Shown here one piece after another: positions 32,866 through 42,383 of a stretch of 64,000 nt of DNA. Made by a program: the position numbers and the translations under genes. How positions within the stretch are numbered: the first letter of the stretch is position 1; every line of letters begins with the position of its first letter. Source of the DNA: Cognatundibacterium luofuense (GTDB taxonomy: Bacteria; Pseudomonadota; Gammaproteobacteria; Burkholderiales; Burkholderiaceae_D); NCBI RefSeq assembly GCF_018139685.1, contig NZ_JAGSPN010000015.1, positions 1-64,000 on the forward strand. Direction: 5' to 3'. The notes below the pieces were generated by a model. The model was given only the letters and a program-made list of their open reading frames with translations, made no database searches and was not told the origin of the DNA.

Positions 32866-34191
32866 TCAACGCGTTTTTTCCGGAACCCAGTCCCAGCCAG
32901 CCTTGCCGCGCTGCAGTATCTTATAGTAAGACGCATCTTCCATCCTCTGGCATTCGACATAAATTTCATCCGTGCCATCACCGTTCAGATCAACAAGGCT
33001 GTCGACTTCACAATATAAATTACCGCTTCCGCGCGCAAGTTTAAAGCTGCCATCGGCTTGTTGTTCTGCAATCATCACCAGAGCGGCGTAAAACGGATCA
33101 TTGTTGTAATGCGCATCCGATGGAGAACTGAATGTCCACTGTCCAATCAGAAACTGTTGTCCGCTTTGATTCATATGACCGGAATACCAGTTTAGTTTCA
33201 CATCACCCTGTTGTATGACGGATTCATTCTGGACCACTTTCAGTAAATTCTGTCGTTCTGATTTTGGCTGTTGTTGTATCCATTGCAGTGTTAATTTTTT
33301 TAACAGTGCTTTCTCCTGTGCATTCACTTCGCGTTTCGCTCGGTCAGGCGCCAGCGCATAGTTAGTCACCATCGAATGGATATCCTTACCATTAAAATTT
33401 TCCGGATCTGGTACTGCAGCATCCGGCAGGTAGCTGGCTAAAACAGCTTGAACGTCGCTGCTGTCGGATTTGAAAATCCGCATTTCTGTTCGTACCAGTC
33501 CGGTTCGGGTGTTGCCGGAATATGCCGGATAGTAGCGGTTTTCGGTGAAATATTCCGGTGTACCAACGGTTTTTCCGGTAATCATGGTGATTTTCTGATC
33601 ACGGACTTCTGCGAACGGTTTTAACACACCACCATAATAATCGTAAATTTTCTTAACCGGTTCGTCACTGACTGGCTGGCGCTGCCGCACACCGGAAAGT
33701 ATCGTTTGCAAACGTTTTGCCGTTGCCGGATCTGAACCCGGAATCAGGGTTTCAATAAAGGCCGGAATCTCAACCGACATGGGTTCCATCGCAAACGCAC
33801 GCTCAGCGAATAAACGTTGTAAATGCGGATTGTTGCTGGCTTTTGCGGCTTTGAATAATTTTTTTGAATCAGGTTTTTCAGTATCAAGAACGCCGAGATC
33901 CAGCCAGCCTTCGATCAGATTGTCTACTGAACTGATTGGACTCCTGATATAGACCTTTGCCCAGTTGCGCTTATCTTTCTGAATAATTTCAGCGACATCA
34001 ACGGCCGTGTTGACAGGCAGCAGCGCAATCACCGGTGCTTGCGCGCCGGCTTCACTGCGTAAATTCACCTGATGCGCAATTGTGTATCCGAAAGTGCTGG
34101 CTTCCGGAACACCGGCGTATCCCGTGTTGGGCACTGCAGTCAGCAAGGCAGTAGCGGAAATGGCAGCGATGAAAGGATGACGTATATTCAT
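32866..34191 (-). CDS. Secreted SH3-like domain protein
   Basis: A 441-residue exported protein (signal peptide ending near TGYAG). Residues 35-98 follow a bacterial SH3 pattern: YTIAHQVNLRSEAGAQAPVIALLPVNTAVDVAEI, then WAKVYIRSP, EGWLDLGVL. The middle is unassigned. The C-terminal segment LVDLNGDGTDEIYVECQRMEDASYYKILQ is an FG-GAP/EF-hand-like calcium loop followed by a beta strand. SH3 domains of this type usually bind peptidoglycan stems, so a periplasmic wall-associated role is inferred. Convergent with the two-HTH regulator; the LysR gene lies 22 bases upstream on the same strand. Confidence 0.75.
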   Translation of the reverse strand: MNIRHPFIAAISATALLTAVPNTGYAGVPEASTFGYTIAHQVNLRSEAGAQAPVIALLPVNTAVDVAEIIQKDKRNWAKVYIRSPISSVDNLIEGWLDLGVLDTEKPDSKKLFKAAKASNNPHLQRLFAERAFAMEPMSVEIPAFIETLIPGSDPATAKRLQTILSGVRQRQPVSDEPVKKIYDYYGGVLKPFAEVRDQKITMITGKTVGTPEYFTENRYYPAYSGNTRTGLVRTEMRIFKSDSSDVQAVLASYLPDAAVPDPENFNGKDIHSMVTNYALAPDRAKREVNAQEKALLKKLTLQWIQQQPKSERQNLLKVVQNESVIQQGDVKLNWYSGHMNQSGQQFLIGQWTFSSPSDAHYNNDPFYAALVMIAEQQADGSFKLARGSGNLYCEVDSLVDLNGDGTDEIYVECQRMEDASYYKILQRGKAGWDWVPEKTR

Positions 34192-34213
34192 ATAAACCGA
34201 TTAAGTTTCTTAC

Positions 34214-35161
34214 TTATGACGATGCAACCGGACCTGCAATCCAGTGACTACTGCCCCAGTTCTCTTCTCCAGCCAGCTGAAACAGTGATTCCATTAATAA
34301 CTGCCGGACACATGCTACTGCTGGAGGTGTGCGCCGGACTGCAGACTGTCCTATGCCCAGTGTGCGTTGCAAACCAGCATCGCTGAGCGGTGCGCCGCAA
34401 AGTGTTTTTTGTCGCATTTCTTCATAAAACGCAATCGGTGGAAGTATCGTCCAGCCATGCCCGGCACGGACCAGCGCTTTCTGGATATCCAGTGCATTGG
34501 TTTCAGCAATAATGTTTAAGGATAACTGACTGGCCGCAGCAAGGTGATCAACCAGATTACGGATACCATGTGTCGGTGCCGGTAGTATCAGCGGTTTATC
34601 GCTGAGTGCACGCAGCGGTACCGGTTGATCCGATTGCAGAGCGGCCTCCGGCGTGGCGACGACCCATAATTGTTCTTCCAGCACCGGTGTCAGATGCAGC
34701 AAGGCGGACGGATGCGGGTAATACAGCAGTGCAAGATCCGTTTCACCCTGCTCCAGCCAGGATTGCATATGTCCGGCGTAACCCACCAGAAACTGCAGGC
34801 GGATACCCGGATATTTCTCGGCACAACGGCTGACCAGCGTACATGCCAAGCGTTCAGCAGTACTCGGCAGCAAACCGACCGATACTTTTCCCTGAATTGC
34901 CTGGTGGCCGGGGCGAATTTCACTGCGCGCCCGCTCCAGTTCCTGCAATACGCGGCGCGCATAGGCAGCCAGAATTTCGCCGTCGGGCGTCAGTTGCATT
35001 CCCATACGATGACGTTCAAATAACATCGCGCCGACATCGTCTTCCAACAGTTTTAACTGACGGGAAACAGCGGGCTGCACGATATTCAGCATTTCTGCTG
35101 CCTTGGTCATACTGCCGGTATCTGCAATGGCGAGCAATGCTTTCAGTTGTCGGAAATCCAT
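34214..35161 (-). CDS. LysR-family transcriptional regulator
   Basis: A 315-residue LysR regulator. The winged HTH is at residues 1-60 (MDFRQLKALLAIADTGSMTKAAEMLNIVQPAVSRQLKLLEDDVGAMLFERHRMGMQLTPDG). The co-inducer domain follows from about 90 (KVSVGLLPSTAERLACTLVSRC, GETDLALLYYP, LWVVATPEAAL). The domain shape resembles the Nac/CynR-like branch. It is divergent from an EamA-type transporter, and the spacer carries TGATC-rich dyads, so it very likely controls that transporter and itself. The effector is unknown. Confidence 0.88.
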   Translation of the reverse strand: MDFRQLKALLAIADTGSMTKAAEMLNIVQPAVSRQLKLLEDDVGAMLFERHRMGMQLTPDGEILAAYARRVLQELERARSEIRPGHQAIQGKVSVGLLPSTAERLACTLVSRCAEKYPGIRLQFLVGYAGHMQSWLEQGETDLALLYYPHPSALLHLTPVLEEQLWVVATPEAALQSDQPVPLRALSDKPLILPAPTHGIRNLVDHLAAASQLSLNIIAETNALDIQKALVRAGHGWTILPPIAFYEEMRQKTLCGAPLSDAGLQRTLGIGQSAVRRTPPAVACVRQLLMESLFQLAGEENWGSSHWIAGPVASS

Positions 35162-35182
35162 ACGTCCTATCGAGAAATCTGA

Positions 35183-35243
35183 TTGATCTCATCAATTTAT
35201 ACTATTTGATCATCACTGATATAGCAATTTATGATGGTGATCA
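35183..35243. promoter_or_regulatory. Candidate LysR operator region
   Basis: TTGATCTCATCAA (35183-35195) and the split dyad TGATCATCA (35207-35215) with TGGTGATCA (35235-35243), all in the LysR/EamA divergent spacer. Repeated TGATC half-sites over about 60 bases fit LysR recognition and activation sites. Confidence 0.5.
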
Positions 35244-35372
35244 TGAAATTTGCGGTCTCCGATCATGAAATCTGACAATCCTGCTGCTACGCCTGTTGCC
35301 GAAATTCCGGCAAACCCATCCGCCGACAATTCACATTTTCTTACTGGGATCCTGACAAAATGGGAGATGCTC

Positions 35373-36290
35373 ATGCGTGCTGGTCCTGGAACCGGTCGCA
35401 GCGAGTACAAGCTCGGAATTACGCTGGCTTTACTGGCAGCGCTTGGTTTTTCAATGAAAGCCGTGTTCGTAAAGCTCGCCTATGAGACTGCAAAGGTGGA
35501 TGCGATTACGCTGCTGACTTTGCGTATGGGATTATCCCTTCCGATTTTTTTACTGATGAGCCGTGGTGCATTTTCTTCATTACGTCAGTTGAGTCGGGCA
35601 GATCAGTTGCGTATTCTTTTTCTCGGGATGATCGGCTATTACGGCTCCAGTCTTTTGGATTTTATGGGGCTGGCCTATATCTCTGCAGGTCTTGAACGTC
35701 TGATTCTCTTTACCTATCCCTCAATCACCGTTTTGCTGGGTGTAATGTTTATGGGAAAAAAGCTTGAGAAACGGATTTTGCTGGCCTTGCTGTTGTCGTA
35801 CGCTGGTATTGCACTGGGTTTTCTGCATGACGCTTCTGTCACGTCCGATAAAATTGCTCTGCTCACGGGTAGCGGACTGGTGCTTGGTTGTGCGGTGTTT
35901 TATGCGATCTACAGTGCCGGTTCTGAAAGTGTTATCCGGAAACTCGGTGCGGCGCGATTTACGGCGCTGGCACTGACGGTAACTTCACTGACAACATTTG
36001 CGCATTTTCTGATTGCACGACCGGTCAGCGCTCTGAATTTGCCGTGGCAAGTGTATGGCTATAGCAGTGCGATGGCGATTTTTTCGACCGTACTGCCTAT
36101 TTTCTGGCAGGCGTCGGCGGTGCGTTATATCGGTGCAGAAAGGGCAGTTCTGGTCGCAACACTGGGGCCGATGCTGACGATTTTGCTGAGCTGGCTGACG
36201 CTGGGTGAACCGGTTTCTGTTGCACAGCTTGCCGGGACTGTGCTGGTCGTTGGAGGGGTGATGCTGGTTGGCAAGTCGAAATCAAAATAA
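35373..36290 (+). CDS. EamA-family (DMT) transporter
   Basis: A 305-residue membrane protein of the drug/metabolite transporter superfamily: ten helices in two EamA repeats. The first repeat opens YKLGITLALLAALGFSMKAVFVKLAYE and the second has GLVLGCAVFYAIYSAGSESVIRKLGAARFTALALTVTSL. It ends RAVLVATLGPMLTILLSWLTLGEPVSVAQLAGTVLVVGGVMLV. I choose ATG 35373 because GGGAG lies six bases upstream. An in-frame ATG at 35265 would add a polar 36-residue leader and has no site. It probably exports a metabolite under control of the divergent LysR protein. Substrate unknown. Confidence 0.85.
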   Translation: MRAGPGTGRSEYKLGITLALLAALGFSMKAVFVKLAYETAKVDAITLLTLRMGLSLPIFLLMSRGAFSSLRQLSRADQLRILFLGMIGYYGSSLLDFMGLAYISAGLERLILFTYPSITVLLGVMFMGKKLEKRILLALLLSYAGIALGFLHDASVTSDKIALLTGSGLVLGCAVFYAIYSAGSESVIRKLGAARFTALALTVTSLTTFAHFLIARPVSALNLPWQVYGYSSAMAIFSTVLPIFWQASAVRYIGAERAVLVATLGPMLTILLSWLTLGEPVSVAQLAGTVLVVGGVMLVGKSKSK

Positions 36291-36369
36291 GTAAATAGGT
36301 TTTTTAAGTATTTATTTAAATACTTAAATTAAGTAGCGGAACGGTTTGTTGCTTATTGATAATTTATAA

Positions 36370-36828
36370 TTATGCAACAGCACGAATCCCGATCACATCT
36401 CCTTGTGCAGACTGCAGGGTTTCCAGTACGCGCTGATGCGCGATCAGTAAATCATTTTGCTGCTTCTTTGCTGCCTGTTGAACATGCTCTGTTGCCAGAG
36501 CAATAAAATTAACACGATAATCCGCGCTGGAATCTGAAAAAAACCCATCCTGTACCTGACTTTCCGGAGATCCCCGCGTCAGTTGCTGAAATTCACTTGC
36601 CTGTTCGTCACTAAGGCGTCCGCTGCGCACCTGTAACTGCACCCAGTCAGTCAGTTCACGTCTGCTCATTTGTGTGAAATCAGCCTGCTTCAACACAATA
36701 CCGTTTTCTTTCGGAATGGTTTGAGGTTGCAGCGCTTTTTCTGTACGCGCGCCGAGCTGGGTATAGGCGGCCAGCAGCGTGGGATGATTTCCCTGTTTTA
36801 AGCTGGAAAGACTGGATTCAATTTGCAT
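36370..36828 (-). CDS. Hypothetical soluble protein
   Basis: A 152-residue Gln-rich helical protein with no signal peptide. Features: an opening MQIESSLSSLKQGNHPTLLAAYTQLGA, a middle EF-like FTQMSRRELTDWVQLQVRSGRLSDEQASEFQQLTRG, and a C-terminal helix of QQ/KK repeats. The opening and the LTDWVQLQVRSGRLS segment look like small proteins found beside motility or secretion genes, and a chemoreceptor gene lies just beyond, but I cannot assign a family. Confidence 0.6.
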   Translation of the reverse strand: MQIESSLSSLKQGNHPTLLAAYTQLGARTEKALQPQTIPKENGIVLKQADFTQMSRRELTDWVQLQVRSGRLSDEQASEFQQLTRGSPESQVQDGFFSDSSADYRVNFIALATEHVQQAAKKQQNDLLIAHQRVLETLQSAQGDVIGIRAVA

Positions 36829-37196
36829 GACGTCGAACGCAATACGGATCAGTATGAACGCTGTATTGTGTCGTCCCTGTACTCTTTTACATCAGCGGAA
36901 AAGAGGGCTGTTACTGCGCTAATTCCGGTTTCCGATGAAAATCATTTCTCCTGAAGCAATCTTTGACATTTCGCACAAAAACAAACGCAGTCTGTTTGCT
37001 AATATGAACGCGTCTCTCACTTGTCCATACTGGCATGGCAACGGTGGTTCGGGTTCATTTGCCGAGTACAGGTTTCCGGCACACCTCCTCCACAAGACAC
37101 CCATGTTGTAAATCCGTTTGATAAGAACGGGGTTACACGTTTCTTACGTTGCATTTCCGGTAAGACCGTATTCGTTTTGTCAAAAAAGGAATTTTA
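36829..37196. other. Gene-free spacer before the chemoreceptor
   Basis: About 370 bases between the divergent 36370-36828 gene and the chemoreceptor. Short frames on both strands lack ribosome sites. AAGGA lies just before ATG 37197. I see no sigma-28 promoter and no clear hairpin. Confidence 0.5.
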
Positions 37197-38903
37197 ATGA
37201 GCCTGCAATCTGCTGGAAATCTGAGCACTGTTGATACTATTCCAAGCACTTTCCTTCATCTGCTGAATACGCCTTTACCGCTGGCTTTCATTGACGGTGA
37301 TGCACGTATTCTTGCCGTAAATGTACCACTGGCAGATTTACTGAATTGCGAGGCGTCTGAATGTGCGGGCAAACTTCTGGTCGAATCAGGCATTAAAGTG
37401 AGCCCTGATGCCTGGAATATCGCGCAATTCGCTGAAGCTGTGCGTTCTGGCCAGCCCTTCACGACCACGATTGAAATTTCCTCACAACCTGTGCGCTGGT
37501 TGCAACTGCAATGCACTCCGGTGACAGCAGATGGCATGCTGAACAGGCAGGTAATGGTCACGGCGACCGATGTGACGGCAACACATTTACAGTTATCTGA
37601 GTTGCAATCAGTACGACATGCCATTGATAAATCCAGGGCTGTGATTGAATTTGATCTCAAAGGTTATGTAGTCAATGCCAATGAGCAATTCCTGCAAATT
37701 TTCGGGTATCAGCTTGATGAAATCAAAGGACGCCATCACCGCATATTCTGCGATCCGGCTGAAGCGGCAAGTGCCGATTATCTGGCATTCTGGGAGCGCT
37801 TGCGTATGGGCGACTTTCAGGCAGGACAATATTGCCGCATTAGCAAAGAAGGGAAAGAGGTCTGGATTCAGGCAACCTACAATCCCATCATGGGTTCAGA
37901 TGGTAAACCTTACAAAATTATGAAGTTTGCGTCGGATATTTCTCAGGAAAGACTACTGCAGACTGAAACCCGTGGGAAGATGGAAGCGCTGAACCGTTCT
38001 CAGGCAATCATCGAGTTTGATTTGGAAGGCAATATTCTGCATGCAAATAGCAACTTCCTGCGCTCGCTCGGCTATACCGAAGCGGAAGTGAGTGGCAAAC
38101 ATCACAGTATGTTTTGTGAGGAGCAGTACGTACACAGCGCGGATTACCGTAACTTCTGGGCGGATTTAGGGGAAGGAAAGTTCAAATCTGATCGCTATAA
38201 ACGATTAGCAAAACACGGTGCTGAAGTCTGGATTCAGGCGACCTATAACCCGATTTTAGACCGTCACGGACGTGCTTATAAGATTGTGAAATTCGCGGTT
38301 GATGTGACTGAACAAGTGGAACTGGAGGAGGCGATTCACGAAAAAATCCGCGACATGATCGGTGTGTTGCAAAACCTGACGCGATCGATTGAAAGTATTG
38401 CTTCCAGCTCACACTCTTCGAGTTCGCTTGCACAGAAAACGCAGAGTGGTGCAGCGGAAGGCAGCGTGTTACTGGCGAAAACCCGGGAAGCAATTGTCGC
38501 GATCGAAAATTCGTCGGTCTCTATTCAAAACATTACGCGCACCATCAGCGATATTTCTAATCAGACCCATTTGCTGGCATTCAATGCAGCGATTGAGGCG
38601 GCGCGTGCAGGCGAACACGGTCTGGGATTTTCAGTGGTGGCAGATGAGGTTCGTAAGCTGGCAGAAAAATCTGCGGTCGCAGCGCAGGAAATCAGCACGC
38701 TGATTAATCAAGCCGTTGATCGCGTTAAGGACGGCAGCCGCCTGTCGGAAGACGTGCAATCACAATTCTCAACGATTGTTGAACTGGTACAAAACACTTC
38801 GTCTTCAATTCTGGCGATTTCAGATGCAACGACCGATCAGGTATCTGCAACCGAGCAAGTGTCCGGATTGTTGCATGATCTGAAAACACTGGTTTCTCGC
38901 TAA
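37197..38903 (+). CDS. Soluble methyl-accepting chemotaxis protein with three PAS domains
   Basis: A 568-residue chemoreceptor without membrane segments. PAS1 is at about 15-125, PAS2 at 145-255 and PAS3 at 265-375. The last two are near-duplicates, each with IEFDLxGxxxxANxxFLxxxGY, KG/SGxHHxxFC and [15 protein letters not shown], a pattern typical of haem or FAD PAS domains in cytoplasmic receptors such as BdlA/Aer2 relatives. The signalling domain (376-568) has the hairpin tip [41 protein letters not shown] that binds CheA/CheW. No HAMP domain is present. A cytoplasmic redox, oxygen or energy sensor is inferred. The next gene, 12 bases later, encodes three CheW domains. Confidence 0.9.
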   Translation: MSLQSAGNLSTVDTIPSTFLHLLNTPLPLAFIDGDARILAVNVPLADLLNCEASECAGKLLVESGIKVSPDAWNIAQFAEAVRSGQPFTTTIEISSQPVRWLQLQCTPVTADGMLNRQVMVTATDVTATHLQLSELQSVRHAIDKSRAVIEFDLKGYVVNANEQFLQIFGYQLDEIKGRHHRIFCDPAEAASADYLAFWERLRMGDFQAGQYCRISKEGKEVWIQATYNPIMGSDGKPYKIMKFASDISQERLLQTETRGKMEALNRSQAIIEFDLEGNILHANSNFLRSLGYTEAEVSGKHHSMFCEEQYVHSADYRNFWADLGEGKFKSDRYKRLAKHGAEVWIQATYNPILDRHGRAYKIVKFAVDVTEQVELEEAIHEKIRDMIGVLQNLTRSIESIASSSHSSSSLAQKTQSGAAEGSVLLAKTREAIVAIENSSVSIQNITRTISDISNQTHLLAFNAAIEAARAGEHGLGFSVVADEVRKLAEKSAVAAQEISTLINQAVDRVKDGSRLSEDVQSQFSTIVELVQNTSSSILAISDATTDQVSATEQVSGLLHDLKTLVSR

Positions 38904-38915
38904 GCGGGGTCTGCA

Positions 38916-40313
38916 ATGCAAGGTGCTGAACTGCATCAGGAGCAGGTTTCTCATATCGGATGGGTAAGTATCGGTGGCTTTCAGTTTGCCATTGCCGTTG
39001 CACATCTGTACCGCGCCATACAATTTTCGCAACCGCTGATATCTGTGCCGCGCAGGCTGGGGCCGGTTGCAGGCTTGCTCGATACCGGCGAGGGGACTTT
39101 GCCCGTTGTGGATTTACGTTTATGGCTGAATCTGGAAAATAGCAAGCCGGAACAGGAAGCTGTCACGCCGGAAGCGGGAACTGTTGTTTTGCATTTGCGT
39201 GATGGACAGCGGCAAATCGGCATTCTGGTATCGCGCGTCAACGGCATACAAGCGTTGCCGGACGGCGCATTAAAGCGCATTCACCATCAATCTGATGACG
39301 AGGAAATATTTGATCAGATTGTGCAATGGGATGCTTTACCGCAAGCCTTGCCCCTACTGGAGTCGGGCAAGCTGATGGCCTTATTGCAAATCTGGCTGGA
39401 GGAGTCTGAGCATCTGACACAGAATGATCAGGTTCAGCAGCAACAGCAGCAAAGCCAGCGCAAAGGGATGATTCTGGCAGCAGGACAAAAGCAGATTTGG
39501 CTTGATGCGCAATACGTCAGGGAACTGATTCCGGCACAGCAGATTCTGGGTGCGCAGGCGCAGAGTTTGCATAACTGGTCAGTGTTGCGATGGCGTGGCT
39601 TACCCGTTCCCTTGGTTTCAGGCTTTGCCAGCGCAGATGCACGCCGCAGTGGATATGTGGCGATTGTCGGACTGGAAAGCGGGGAAACGCTGGGCATTCT
39701 GGCCGATCAGTTGTTGCGTCTCAGTGACTGGCAAACCTCCGGCACGCTGGATGATGTTGGTGATGAGGGCAGTACGGATGCTGAGCTTTTCCCGGAAGTG
39801 ATGCTGGATAAGGAGCAAGAGCCGGTATTTTTACTGGAGTTGCCGGAGCTGTTCCGACGCCATCCTGAAGCAATGCTGGCAAAAGCTGCAGGAACTGCTG
39901 CTACGACCAGTACTCAAAACACGGCGCGGCGTAACCGTGTGCCTTACATCATTTTCGATGCCGACGGCGTTTTTGCCATTGGCGCAGACCGCATACAGGA
40001 AATTGTCGCGGTGAACCAGACGCCGACAGAAGATGGCATTGAATGGCGCGGACGCTGGATTCCTTTTGTTCCTCTGGCCGACTGGTATCCTTTGCCGCAA
40101 AACGGTAGTGGCCAAATAGAGAAACTGGCGATTTTATCCGGTAGCGGCGATCAGATCACAGCCTACGGGATTCACTCGCTGCGCATGATGGTGCCTGCAG
40201 GGCGCGGGAAATTTCATGTCTGGCCCGGCAAGGCAGAGCAGGAACAGATTCTGGAAATTCCGGTGAATGGCAGTTACACCATGGCGACCGTGGTGAACTG
40301 GTCGCAGTGCTGA
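38916..40313 (+). CDS. Triple CheW-domain protein
   Basis: A 465-residue protein made of three consecutive CheW-like domains at about 10-165, 185-300 and 345-465. Each shows the CheW strand pattern: WVSIGGFQFAIAVAHLYRAI, AGLLDTGEGTLPVVDLRLWL; WLDAQYVRELIPAQ, RWRGLPVPLVS, GILADQLLRLS; YIIFDADGVFAIGADRIQEIV, WRGRWIPFVPLADWY. A Gln-rich linker (about 168-180) separates the first two. CheW couples receptors to CheA. A three-domain version could scaffold or cross-link receptor arrays. It starts 12 bases after the PAS chemoreceptor gene, so the two are co-expressed. No CheA, CheY, CheR or CheB gene lies nearby. Confidence 0.88.
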   Translation: MQGAELHQEQVSHIGWVSIGGFQFAIAVAHLYRAIQFSQPLISVPRRLGPVAGLLDTGEGTLPVVDLRLWLNLENSKPEQEAVTPEAGTVVLHLRDGQRQIGILVSRVNGIQALPDGALKRIHHQSDDEEIFDQIVQWDALPQALPLLESGKLMALLQIWLEESEHLTQNDQVQQQQQQSQRKGMILAAGQKQIWLDAQYVRELIPAQQILGAQAQSLHNWSVLRWRGLPVPLVSGFASADARRSGYVAIVGLESGETLGILADQLLRLSDWQTSGTLDDVGDEGSTDAELFPEVMLDKEQEPVFLLELPELFRRHPEAMLAKAAGTAATTSTQNTARRNRVPYIIFDADGVFAIGADRIQEIVAVNQTPTEDGIEWRGRWIPFVPLADWYPLPQNGSGQIEKLAILSGSGDQITAYGIHSLRMMVPAGRGKFHVWPGKAEQEQILEIPVNGSYTMATVVNWSQC

Positions 40314-40474
40314 CTGATGACTTGTCCGTTGTTGCTCTGTACGCACAGAACCTGAAGATATTGCAGATTTCCGTCAACGCCTAAGGCGGGATAGTCCGAA
40401 AGGCGGATGGCCGGTGACAAACACATGCTGGCGGTAGTTTATGATGGTGATCTTTTTATCACACAATAAACACC

Positions 40475-40945
40475 ATGTCCGTCCGTGCGCATTTGCTTCT
40501 GAAACTGGTTTTGTTGCTGCCTTGTCTGAGTTTGCACAACAGTGCTAATGCTGCCCGTGCCAGTCTGCAGTACAACGGCTTCTATGTGACATCACCGGTT
40601 CTCAGTGATGGTTCCTATTATTGTGAATACCTGCGTTTTTATCCGGACGGTGCGGCAATCAGTGTTTCATCTGAATGCGGAGCAGTTGCCCGTCGTACAA
40701 TCAACCGCTGGTTTCACAGAGATAAATCAGGCAACCCGCCGGAAAATGTCAGCAGTGGTCAGTTCGGGATCAGCGGCAATCATTTGAATTTCCGTTCACG
40801 ACTGAAAGACGGAGAAGTGATTTACTGGGGGAAAATTCGCCAGCGCAGCCTGCGCATGCACAGCCTGTCACGCATCACCGGATACCGCGACTTCGTAACT
40901 TACCGTTTTTACCCTTACGCAGAACCGGAAAACCTTCGCGAATAA
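40475..40945 (+). CDS. Exported hypothetical protein
   Basis: A 156-residue protein with a signal peptide (LLLKLVLLLPCLSLHNSANA). The mature part is beta-rich (YNGFYVTSPVLSDGSYYCEYLRFYPDGAAISVSSECGAVARRTINRWF) with two cysteines that could form a disulfide, then GQFGISGNHLNFRSRLKDGEVIYWGKI, resembling a small lipocalin-like or DUF-type barrel. Family not recognised. It lies alone, followed by the 87-bp repeat copy B. Confidence 0.65.
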   Translation: MSVRAHLLLKLVLLLPCLSLHNSANAARASLQYNGFYVTSPVLSDGSYYCEYLRFYPDGAAISVSSECGAVARRTINRWFHRDKSGNPPENVSSGQFGISGNHLNFRSRLKDGEVIYWGKIRQRSLRMHSLSRITGYRDFVTYRFYPYAEPENLRE

Positions 40946-40996
40946 GCAAGCGCACAGCGTACGCACCCTGCGTTTGTTGCTGAAAAAATTTTGCTG

Positions 40997-41083
40997 ACTA
41001 TGCAGCTATCCGCATCACACGTTTCCGGACAGCCGCACTTTCTGCCGACGACCGCCGGATTGCTGTGCTGAACACCGCATTTG
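40997..41083 (+). repeat. 87-bp interspersed repeat, copy B
   Basis: Starts ACTATGCAGCTATCCGCAT and ends CCGCATTTG, with the shared core TTCTGCCGACGACCGCC. It matches copy C (49074-49160) almost perfectly in the first 19 and last 48 bases and differs mostly in the middle 20. It lies in the spacer between the 40475-40945 gene and the 3-prime end of the efflux operon. Confidence 0.8.
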
Positions 41084-41162
41084 AGGCTGAAAGTGCCGGA
41101 TTTCGCGTATCCGGCAGCTCAGGTTCGCACGCTCACTTGTCCTGTTGATGCATTGCATCCTC

Positions 41163-42383
41163 TTACTCTTTGGTCAGTGCAATCACTGCAGGCAATTTCG
41201 CCGCTTTTGCGGCAGGGATAATGGCTGAGATCAGTGCAATGATGACTGATATGCAAACTGCGCCGGCAACGGCCCAGACAGGAATCGACGTTTGCATTGC
41301 ATCAGGGAGAAAAATAATAATCAGATTGCCGAGTAGCCACCCGAGAATGCTGCCAGCGCAGGCACCGGCCACCGCAAGCATTGCTGCTTCCAGAAAAAAC
41401 TGAAGCCGAATCAGACGCTGGCTCGCGCCCAGCGCCTTGAATAAGCCGATTTCGCGGGTTCTTTCATTTACTGAGACCAGCATCATATTCATGATACTGA
41501 TGCCGCTGACAAACAATGAAATCGAGATAATCGCGTAAAACACACGGGAAATCATATTCTGGATTTCGGCTGCTGATTCGCGGATCTGATCAGCCGTTTC
41601 TATCCGGAAATCCTCTGCTTCGCCATCCGGCGTGCGTAGCGAGTGATGTAGCAGCAGACGTATGCGTTGCATGGCCTCAGACATTCTGCCGGAACTTTTT
41701 ACCCGCATGCCAAAGCTGTAGGCAGGGCGGCTCTTACTGAATTCCTGAGCAACTGCAAAAGAAACGTAGGCGTCTGCAATTTGCAGGCCCATCGGTGTCT
41801 CGTTAAGTTTGGCTGGCACCACGCCAATGACCGTGAACGCCGTACTGCCCAGAAAAACAATGCTGCCACAAGCGTTTTCCGGAAGGTTTAGTCTGGTTTT
41901 CAGTGCCTCACTGATGACGACAACACGGGCACGGCTTACTTCATCCGAAGCGTTGATAAAGCGGCCTTGCAGCGGAAATAAACGATACAACTCTGGCTGT
42001 GATTCTGAGACAGCAAGCACAGAGACACTGGCGTTTTCATCACCAAAGCTGATTTGTGAAAAATGACTGCTGCTGCTCGCAGTCACATCGCGCAGGAGAT
42101 CGGTCTGTGACGCCAGTATCTGCCATTCCTTCGTTGTCAGCAGGTTGCTTCTGGCCGTACCTTTCATATAGTTTGTACTGATCAGCAGAATATCAGGCCC
42201 CATATTCGCCAGCAGGCGGTTGATGCTTTGCGTCATGCCTTGTAAAACAGTAGCAACGCAAATGATGCCCGCGACGGAAATAATAATGCCGAAGATGGTC
42301 AGAAAGCTGCGCATCGGAAAGGCGCGGATTTGTTGGGAAGCGTGCAGTAGTAAATCTTTGAAGGTCATCTCGTACAATCTCAT
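41163..42383 (-). CDS. MacB-type ABC transporter permease (second)
   Basis: A 406-residue permease: one N-terminal helix (FLTIFGIIISVAGIICVATVLQGM), a large periplasmic MacB-PCD-like domain (about 50-260), and three C-terminal helices of the FtsX type (VFYAIISISLFVSGISIMNMMLVSVNERTREIGLFKALGAS, FFLEAAMLAVAGACAGSILGWLLGNLII, AVAGAVCISVIIALISAIIPAAKAAKL). It shares an ATGA overlap with the permease upstream. This topology is that of mechanotransmission-type exporters, which push periplasmic substrates through an outer-membrane channel. Last gene of the operon. Confidence 0.88.
   Translation of the reverse strand: MRLYEMTFKDLLLHASQQIRAFPMRSFLTIFGIIISVAGIICVATVLQGMTQSINRLLANMGPDILLISTNYMKGTARSNLLTTKEWQILASQTDLLRDVTASSSSHFSQISFGDENASVSVLAVSESQPELYRLFPLQGRFINASDEVSRARVVVISEALKTRLNLPENACGSIVFLGSTAFTVIGVVPAKLNETPMGLQIADAYVSFAVAQEFSKSRPAYSFGMRVKSSGRMSEAMQRIRLLLHHSLRTPDGEAEDFRIETADQIRESAAEIQNMISRVFYAIISISLFVSGISIMNMMLVSVNERTREIGLFKALGASQRLIRLQFFLEAAMLAVAGACAGSILGWLLGNLIIIFLPDAMQTSIPVWAVAGAVCISVIIALISAIIPAAKAAKLPAVIALTKE

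Noticed and set aside
37003-37110. Short plus-strand frame MNASLTCPYWHGNGG... before the chemoreceptor
   Set aside because: No ribosome site and no similarity pattern. Too short to support.
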